Part shown: one piece after another, positions 7,819 to 10,837 of the stretch
How the letters are laid out: each line of letters begins with the position of its first letter
Numbering within the stretch: position 1 is the stretch's first letter
NCBI GenBank assembly: GCA_945867285.1
Contig: CAMBHX010000050.1
Coordinates: 1-10,837, forward strand
Length of the DNA stretch: 10,837 nucleotides
Reading direction: 5' to 3'
DNA from: Sulfuricurvum sp. IAE1
GTDB taxonomy: Bacteria > Campylobacterota > Campylobacteria > Campylobacterales > Sulfurimonadaceae
The notes under the pieces: model-generated
What the model saw: only the letters and a program-made list of their open reading frames with translations
Told to the model about the DNA's origin: nothing
Databases searched by the model: none
Made by a program: the position numbers and the translations under genes

Positions 7819-8520
7819 TTGGGACTTTTTTCTGATATTAGCGAAGATTTTTCAAACGTTTACAAAAACGACCCTGCGATTAGCTCTCGGATCGAACTTT
7901 TTTTCAACTATCCAGGTATTTGGGCAATCTTTTGGTATCGTATTGCCAATCGACTCTATGTCAAAGGATTTCACTGTGTTGCACGTGTTATCATGGGAAT
8001 CAATCAAATACTTACCAACATCGACATTCATCCAGGTTCCACCATTGGGAGACGTGTCTTTATTGACCATGGTTTTGGTGTAGTTATTGGCCAGACTGCT
8101 ATTATCGAAGATGATGTTCTCATCTATCAAGGGGTCACCTTGGGTGGAGTTAGCTTAACCGCAGGTAAACGCCATCCGACTATCAAACGCGGTGCAGTAC
8201 TAGGAGCTGGTTCCAAGATACTGGGCAATATCACCATCGGTGAAAACTCAAAAGTCGGAGCTAACTCAGTAGTTGTGCGTAACGTCCCAGAAAATAGTAC
8301 TGCTATTGGTATTCCAGCTCACGTCATTCAAAAAGGACGGGATAAAGACCCACTCAGCCACAATAAACTCCCAGACATTAACAAAGAGATGTTTGAATAT
8401 CTCTTAAAGCGTGTAGCAGTATTAGAACACTACATGGTTCAAGACAATACCGAGATTTTAGAACAAGATCTACAACTTGAAAATATCTACGAATCATTTA
8501 TCAAGGCGATGAAGAACTAA
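7819..8520 (+). CDS. cysE: Serine O-acetyltransferase
   Basis: CysE acetylates L-serine with acetyl-CoA, giving O-acetylserine for cysteine synthesis. The 233-residue protein has left-handed beta-helix hexapeptide repeats (about residues 65-170), with catalytic D69 in IDIHPG and H84 in FIDHGFG (15 residues apart, as in E. coli D143/H158), then LIYQGVTLGG and RHPTIKRGAVLGAGSKILG. The N-terminal helical domain is shorter than in E. coli. The start is TTG 7819, supported by AAGGAT five bases upstream and by the family-typical next residues; no ATG is available. The C-terminus carries about 45 extra residues and ends in KAMKN, not the terminal isoleucine that docks CysE into CysK, so the classical cysteine synthase complex may not form. 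Last gene of the operon, nine bases after speA. Confidence 0.93.
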   Translation: MGLFSDISEDFSNVYKNDPAISSRIELFFNYPGIWAIFWYRIANRLYVKGFHCVARVIMGINQILTNIDIHPGSTIGRRVFIDHGFGVVIGQTAIIEDDVLIYQGVTLGGVSLTAGKRHPTIKRGAVLGAGSKILGNITIGENSKVGANSVVVRNVPENSTAIGIPAHVIQKGRDKDPLSHNKLPDINKEMFEYLLKRVAVLEHYMVQDNTEILEQDLQLENIYESFIKAMKN

Positions 8521-8535
8521 TCATCCATGTTCACA

Positions 8536-8563
8536 CACTAAAACGAATACATCCGTTTTAGTG
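8536..8563. terminator. Hairpin in the cysE/ribBA convergent gap, possible terminator
   Basis: Perfect 10-base arms CACTAAAACG and CGTTTTAGTG enclose an 8-base loop, 15 bases after the cysE stop. There is no clear T-tract on either side, so a terminator role is suggested by position and stem quality only. It also forms the first part of the repeat-like unit at 8536-8571. Confidence 0.4.
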
Positions 8564-8571
8564 GCAGGGAC
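8536..8571 (+). repeat. Palindromic repeat-like element, copy downstream of ribBA
   Basis: A stem-loop beginning CACTAAAACG and ending CGTTTTAGTG is followed by GCAGGGAC. The same design, a CAC(T/C)AAA stem-loop followed by GCARGGAC at nearly the same total length, occurs at 9727-9761 on the other side of ribBA. The stem sequences differ but still pair, while the flanking box is conserved. With only two copies in view, membership of a dispersed family is inference. Confidence 0.35.
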
Positions 8572-8615
8572 ATTTGTCCCTACAACCCCCTAAAGCTACA
8601 AAAGCTACGCTTTTG
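8566..8615. terminator. Two further hairpins between cysE and ribBA
   Basis: AGGGACA-TT-TGTCCCT (8566-8581) and CAAAAGC-TAC-GCTTTTG (8599-8615) are perfect inverted repeats. The second is preceded by a short direct repeat of AAGCTAC. Read on the minus strand these lie 50-100 bases after the ribBA stop. A weaker dyad TACAC/GTGTA (8635-8659) is nearer the ribBA end. Together they probably end transcription from both sides, but none has a classic T-tract. Confidence 0.35.
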
Positions 8616-8666
8616 AGAATTTCAGAAGTATCTATACACCCTTTTTACAAAAATGTGTAGGGTCAG

Positions 8667-9695
8667 TTAGTCGAGGCTTATCGCCTCAACAACATCCAAA
8701 CCAAATCCGCTCAATCCTCCGAAATCAGCGTTCTTGGAATCCGTAATCAGACGCATATGACGTACCCCTAATATTTTTAGAATCTGCGCTCCAATACCAT
8801 ATTCTTTCATATTTCCCGTTGCATGTTTTGGCTTATCAATAAACAGCAATACGCCACTATTGTGCTTCAAATACTCAATCGAACCGATAAGCTGATCATA
8901 TTTTGGCTGATTGAGTAATAATTCTCGATCGCTCACAACATTATGAACTCGAACATTAGCTGTTTCCCCTGCCTTATAAAATACCATAGCAGTATGCAAA
9001 TCACCTTGATGATCCTCAAAATCATGCTTTTGGACGTGAACACCAAAAAACTCTACCTCTTGTGCTGACACTTCACGAACCAAAATCTCATTTGCAAGTC
9101 GATACTCAACAATATCCGAAATATACACTGTTTTGAGATTATGTGTTTGTCCAAAAAAATCCAAATCATCCCGACGTGCCATCGTCCCATCTTCTTTCAT
9201 AATCTCACAAATTACCGCTGATTCTGCCAATCCGGCTAAACGACACAGATCCACTGACCCTTCGGTATGTCCGATTCGAACCAGGGTACCACCCTCCTTC
9301 GCAATCAGAGGGAAAATATGCCCTGGAGCTACTAGCTCATGTGCTTGTGAAATAGGATTTGCCAGAATCTTGATTGTCATATCCCGCTCTGCTGTCGATA
9401 TACCCGTTGTAGCAGCTGTAGCATCTACAGAGACTGTGAAAGCTGTTTCATGCATCGATGTATTAGATTTGACCATAGGGGTGAGGTTTAAACGCTGTGC
9501 GATTGAAGGATTGATCGCCACACAAATCAATCCCTTGGCGTGCGTTGCCATAAAGTTAACATGGTCAGGAGTCGAAAATACCGATGCATAGACCAAGTCT
9601 CCCTCATTTTCACGATCCTCATCATCGACCATGATCACCATACGACCACGTCTAAACTCTTCAATAGCTTCTTGTACACGTTGTATTGCTGACAT
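8667..9695 (-). CDS. ribBA: 3,4-dihydroxy-2-butanone 4-phosphate synthase with degenerate GTP cyclohydrolase II domain (RibBA-like)
   Basis: The 342-residue protein supplies the four-carbon unit of riboflavin from ribulose 5-phosphate. The RibB half (about residues 1-200) is complete: DDEDRENEGDL (24-34), MATHAKGLICV, TGISTAERDMTI, PGHIFPLIAKEGG, GHTEGSVDLCRLAGL, VICEIMKEDGTMAR. The C-terminal half is recognisable as RibA by GAQIL, LGVRHMRLIT and the closing GLSGFGLDVVEAISL. However, the zinc-binding segment (normally CLTGDxFGSxRCDCG) has no cysteine; the last cysteine of the whole protein is C163. The RQEGRGIGL motif is also deleted. GTP cyclohydrolase II activity is therefore unlikely, and a separate RibA is expected elsewhere. 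The ATG at 9695 is preceded by AAAGAGAA. It is convergent with cysE and stands alone. Confidence 0.92.
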   Translation of the reverse strand: MSAIQRVQEAIEEFRRGRMVIMVDDEDRENEGDLVYASVFSTPDHVNFMATHAKGLICVAINPSIAQRLNLTPMVKSNTSMHETAFTVSVDATAATTGISTAERDMTIKILANPISQAHELVAPGHIFPLIAKEGGTLVRIGHTEGSVDLCRLAGLAESAVICEIMKEDGTMARRDDLDFFGQTHNLKTVYISDIVEYRLANEILVREVSAQEVEFFGVHVQKHDFEDHQGDLHTAMVFYKAGETANVRVHNVVSDRELLLNQPKYDQLIGSIEYLKHNSGVLLFIDKPKHATGNMKEYGIGAQILKILGVRHMRLITDSKNADFGGLSGFGLDVVEAISLD

Positions 9696-9902
9696 TATTA
9701 TTCTCTTTTATTTGCTAAATGTTATACACCAAATGAGCAAAGCCCATTTGGCGGCAAGGACTTCTTTCGCTATGCTTACGCATACAGCCTTTGGTTTCAA
9801 AGCTATAAATACCAAACATTTGGCTTTGACGTACGCTTTTTACCTTTGCAGTACTCTAAAGTGACGAAAAAAAAGGCTTTTCGATTGTCCTAGTAGTATC
9901 TC
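9696..9902 (-). other. Long structured 5' leader of ribBA, unassigned
   Basis: About 207 bases lie between the predicted transcription start and ribBA. On the minus strand they hold CGAAAA/TTTTCG arms (9865-9883), the palindrome CCAAACATTTGG (9812-9823), CTTTG/CAAAG (loop GTTT), TATGC-GTAA-GCATA with a GNRA-type loop (9771-9784) and CACCAAATG/CATTTGGCG (9727-9753). The conserved boxes of the FMN riboswitch were not found. The stretch could be a cis-regulatory RNA or an inserted palindromic repeat. A 34-codon open frame (9819-9715, minus) crosses it but has no good ribosome binding site. Confidence 0.35.
9727..9761 (+). repeat. Palindromic repeat-like element, copy upstream of ribBA
   Basis: CACCAAATG and CATTTGGCG form a 9-base stem with one mismatch around a 9-base loop, followed directly by GCAAGGAC. 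This parallels 8536-8571 in order, orientation and size (35 versus 36 bases); the trailing box differs at a single base. Stem bases differ between the copies yet remain complementary, as expected if structure is selected or copied. Confidence 0.35.
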
Positions 9903-9908
9903 AGTGCG

Positions 9909-9914
9909 ATTATA
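9909..9914 (-). promoter_or_regulatory. -10 box of the ribBA promoter
   Basis: The minus strand reads a perfect TATAAT, preceded by T-rich tracts (TTTTTAACCCTTTTTGAC) and no recognisable -35 hexamer. This is the usual look of Campylobacterota sigma-70 promoters. Transcription would start near 9902. Confidence 0.6.
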
Positions 9915-9983
9915 GTCAAAAAGGGTTAAAAAGCTATCATATTGTATTCTAATTACAAATGAGCAAAAAAATTTTCAAAACCC

Positions 9984-10012
9984 TTGACAAAAAACAAAAA
10001 AATGTTTATAAT
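9984..10012 (+). promoter_or_regulatory. Consensus sigma-70 promoter of the tRNA cluster
   Basis: TTGACA (9984-9989) and TATAAT (10007-10012) are both perfect and are spaced by exactly 17 bases. A GC-rich stretch (TTCGGCC) follows the -10, resembling the discriminator of growth-rate-controlled stable RNA promoters. It lies 22 bases before tRNA-Gln and no other promoter is seen before the two tRNA-fMet genes, so it probably drives all three. Confidence 0.85.
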
Positions 10013-10034
10013 TTCGGCCTCACAACAGCAATGT

Positions 10035-10109
10035 TGGGGTATAGGCAAATGGTATGCCAACAGTTTTTGGTACTGTAGATTGGAGGTTCGAGTCCTCCTA
10101 CCCCATCCA
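10035..10109 (+). tRNA. tRNA-Gln (anticodon TTG)
   Basis: A complete 75-base cloverleaf: acceptor TGGGGTA/TACCCCA, D-arm GGCA/TGCC with GG in the loop, anticodon stem ACAGT/ACTGT with loop TTTTGGT (anticodon TTG), variable loop AGATT, and T-arm GGAGG-TTCGAGT-CCTCC. CCA is encoded, and the discriminator base is T. It is the first tRNA of the cluster. Confidence 0.96.
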
Positions 10110-10131
10110 CTTATTGTCGAATGACACTTAC

Positions 10132-10208
<77 letters not shown>

Positions 10209-10216
10209 ACCCCTAG

Positions 10217-10235
10217 ATATTATTTCTTCTAATAT
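10217..10235 (+). other. Small AT hairpin between the two tRNA-fMet genes
   Basis: ATATTA and TAATAT pair around a 7-base loop in the 60-base spacer. The stem is made of A-T pairs only and no T-tract terminator follows. It may merely be part of the processed spacer RNA. Confidence 0.2.
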
Positions 10236-10268
10236 TTAAAACACTTATTTTTACAACACTTTAAGCAT

Positions 10269-10345
10269 CGCGGAATAGAGCAGCCCGGTAGCTCGACGGG
10301 CTCATAACCCGTAGGTCGTCAGTTCAAATCTGGCTTCCGCAACCA
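10269..10345 (+). tRNA. Initiator tRNA-fMet (CAT), copy 2
   Basis: A second complete 77-base initiator tRNA with the C1/A72 mismatch, the GGG/CCC anticodon stem (ACGGG-CTCATAA-CCCGT) and encoded CCA. It differs from copy 1 at seven positions. Six of these form three compensating base-pair changes (one in the anticodon stem, two in the T-stem GTCAG/CTGGC) and one is in the D-loop. Both copies therefore look functional and old. Confidence 0.96.
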
Positions 10346-10385
10346 ATTAAACTCCCTTAAATAGCCACTTTAACGACCATTCTTG

Positions 10386-10405
10386 TTTTTAATGTTCATT
10401 AAAAA
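10386..10405. terminator. Palindrome downstream of the tRNA cluster
   Basis: TTTTTAATG and CATTAAAAA are perfect 9-base arms around TT, 40 bases after the second tRNA-fMet. The position suits a terminator of the tRNA transcript, but the stem is nearly all A-T and no T-tract follows, so the role is uncertain. Confidence 0.3.
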
Positions 10406-10544
10406 TACTTATGACTTATTCTTTCTCTGATCCAATTTTCCTGCCCCGATTTTCTTCAACACTTTTATCCATTCCATCTCAAAAATCCTTACTAAAATTA
10501 TCACGATCACTGCCCTATTTCGGATGCTCCATTTTCAATTTTAT

Positions 10545-10560
10545 TGCCTATTTATAGGCA
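10545..10560. repeat. Perfect short palindrome
   Basis: TGCCTAT and ATAGGCA are separated by TT and followed by CGTTTTC. It could be a second terminator of the tRNA transcript or a relic of an element. No gene abuts it. Confidence 0.25.
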
Positions 10561-10629
10561 CGTTTTCATTTTACAATTTTCACGGATTAAAAATTCTAAT
10601 TTCATAGATACCGATTCTAACTGTTAACT

Positions 10630-10663
10630 CCATAGTCGTAGGTTCACAATTCTATGGCTTTTT
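10630..10663 (+). terminator. Terminator-like hairpin containing a tRNA-fMet T-arm fragment
   Basis: CCATAG (10630-10635) and CTATGG (10652-10657) pair around a 16-base loop, and CTTTTTG follows, as in a rho-independent terminator. The loop begins with bases identical to the T-arm of tRNA-fMet copy 1: GTCGTAGGTTCA at 10635-10646 equals the copy-1 sequence just before its T-loop end. The match may be a tRNA remnant left by a recombination event or may be chance. Confidence 0.35.
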
Positions 10664-10668
10664 GTGTG

Positions 10669-10717
10669 TTATTTCTATACTACTTCCAATAATAATTTTT
10701 CTTTACCATAGAAATAA
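10669..10717. repeat. 10-base inverted repeat upstream of the DUF2958-type gene
   Basis: TTATTTCTAT (10669-10678) and ATAGAAATAA (10708-10717) are perfectly complementary across a 29-base spacer, 34 bases before the start codon of the next gene. It could be an operator pair around that gene's promoter or a long-loop RNA hairpin. No clear promoter hexamers were found inside it. Confidence 0.3.
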
Positions 10718-10751
10718 AAATATCGAAACCAACCTATACAAGGAGTTCGAT

Positions 10752-10837
10752 ATGAAATTAATCACCCCTGAGTTGGAGTAAACAATACCTTTGCTCTATG
10801 CTACTGAAGATACACCACTTGATAACAAGATGGTATA
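10752..10837 (+). pseudogene. DUF2958-type gene with in-frame stop at codon 10 (runs off right edge)
   Basis: A perfect AAGGAG (10740-10745) stands six bases before ATG 10752, which reads MKLITPELE and then TAA (10779-10781). The same frame continues as TIPLLYATEDTPLDNKMV to the window end. Joined, this matches the typical start of DUF2958 proteins as I remember it (MKLLTxExxxxLPPLYATExxPxxxKxV), a short family of about 110 residues common on plasmids and integrative elements; its biochemical role is not established. One base change (TAA from AAA, lysine) would restore the frame. It may be a pseudogene, a sequencing error, or a gene restarting downstream. Only the first 29 codons are visible. 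Confidence 0.6.

Larger units (their letters stand above)
10346..10751. other. AT-rich intergenic stretch between tRNA-fMet and the DUF2958-type gene
   Basis: No convincing gene is seen in these 406 bases. They contain inverted repeats at 10386-10405, 10545-10560, 10630-10657 and 10669-10717, and a tRNA-like 12-base fragment at 10635-10646. A 48-codon plus-strand frame (10411-10557) and a minus-strand frame with two internal stops (10532-10416) were judged non-coding. The base composition and lack of genes contrast with the dense operon to the left and fit a decayed or foreign segment. Confidence 0.6.

Noticed and set aside
9715..9819. A 34-codon minus-strand frame in the ribBA leader (MFGIYSFETKGCMRKHSERS...)
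   Set aside because: It has no proper ribosome binding site and its sequence follows the palindromes; more likely non-coding.
9696..9902. An FMN riboswitch before ribBA
   Set aside because: The conserved boxes of the RFN element were not found on the minus strand despite the abundant hairpins.
10416..10532. A minus-strand frame with peptide-like composition (DGMDKSVEENRGRKIGSEKE) and two internal stops
   Set aside because: It could be a relic of a gene, but two stops, no ribosome binding site and no recognised family make it unsupportable.
10411..10557. A 48-codon plus-strand frame after the tRNA genes
   Set aside because: There is no ribosome binding site, the residue make-up is low-complexity S/L/F, and it ends in a palindrome; no family was recognised.

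Overview
The window looks like chromosomal DNA of a Campylobacterota (epsilonproteobacterial) organism, probably a Sulfuricurvum- or Sulfurimonas-like sulfur oxidiser. The reasons are: the gene order flgA-ubiX-coaD-tmk-hisS-(FMN glutamate-synthase-like)-speA-cysE, which (from memory, not a search) matches a Campylobacter jejuni cluster apart from one extra gene; AT-leaning codons; good -10 boxes with poor -35 boxes; and epsilon-type variants of UbiX, Tmk and RibBA. The genus is an inference.

Layout. At the left edge (1-428, minus) is the N-terminal part of an ArsB arsenite efflux permease. The gap at 429-584 separates it from a rightward gene train and holds divergent promoter elements around a strong dyad (TATCAA-N6-TTGATA) of the ArsR/SmtB operator type. 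From 585 to 8520 eight plus-strand genes are packed with overlaps or gaps of at most 9 bases, so they probably form one operon: flgA (P-ring assembly), ubiX (prenylated FMN synthase), coaD (CoA synthesis), tmk (dTDP synthesis), hisS (histidyl-tRNA synthetase), a membrane-anchored FMN/[Fe-S] glutamate-synthase-domain protein of unknown role, speA (arginine decarboxylase) and cysE (serine acetyltransferase). It is mostly a housekeeping mixture rather than one pathway. 

The convergent gap 8521-8666 contains three hairpins. It is followed by minus-strand ribBA (8667-9695), whose GTP cyclohydrolase II half has lost its zinc cysteines. The ribBA leader (9696-9902) is long and rich in palindromes; one of them resembles a hairpin downstream of the gene, suggesting a dispersed palindromic repeat on both sides of ribBA. 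A textbook promoter (TTGACA-N17-TATAAT, 9984-10012) then drives a tRNA cluster: tRNA-Gln(TTG) and two diverged initiator tRNA-fMet(CAT) copies.

From 10346 to 10751 there is AT-rich, apparently non-coding DNA with several inverted repeats and a hairpin carrying a 12-base tRNA-fMet T-arm fragment. At the right edge is the start of a DUF2958-type gene with a perfect ribosome binding site but an in-frame TAA as codon 10. DUF2958 proteins are typical of plasmids and integrative elements, so the right end may be the edge of a decayed or integrated mobile element next to the tRNA genes. I did not find a complete new defence or mobile system here. The most notable points are the altered cysteine spacing in the glutamate-synthase-like protein, the dead RibA half, the structured repeats around ribBA, the shared arsB/flgA control region, and the interrupted mobile-element gene.
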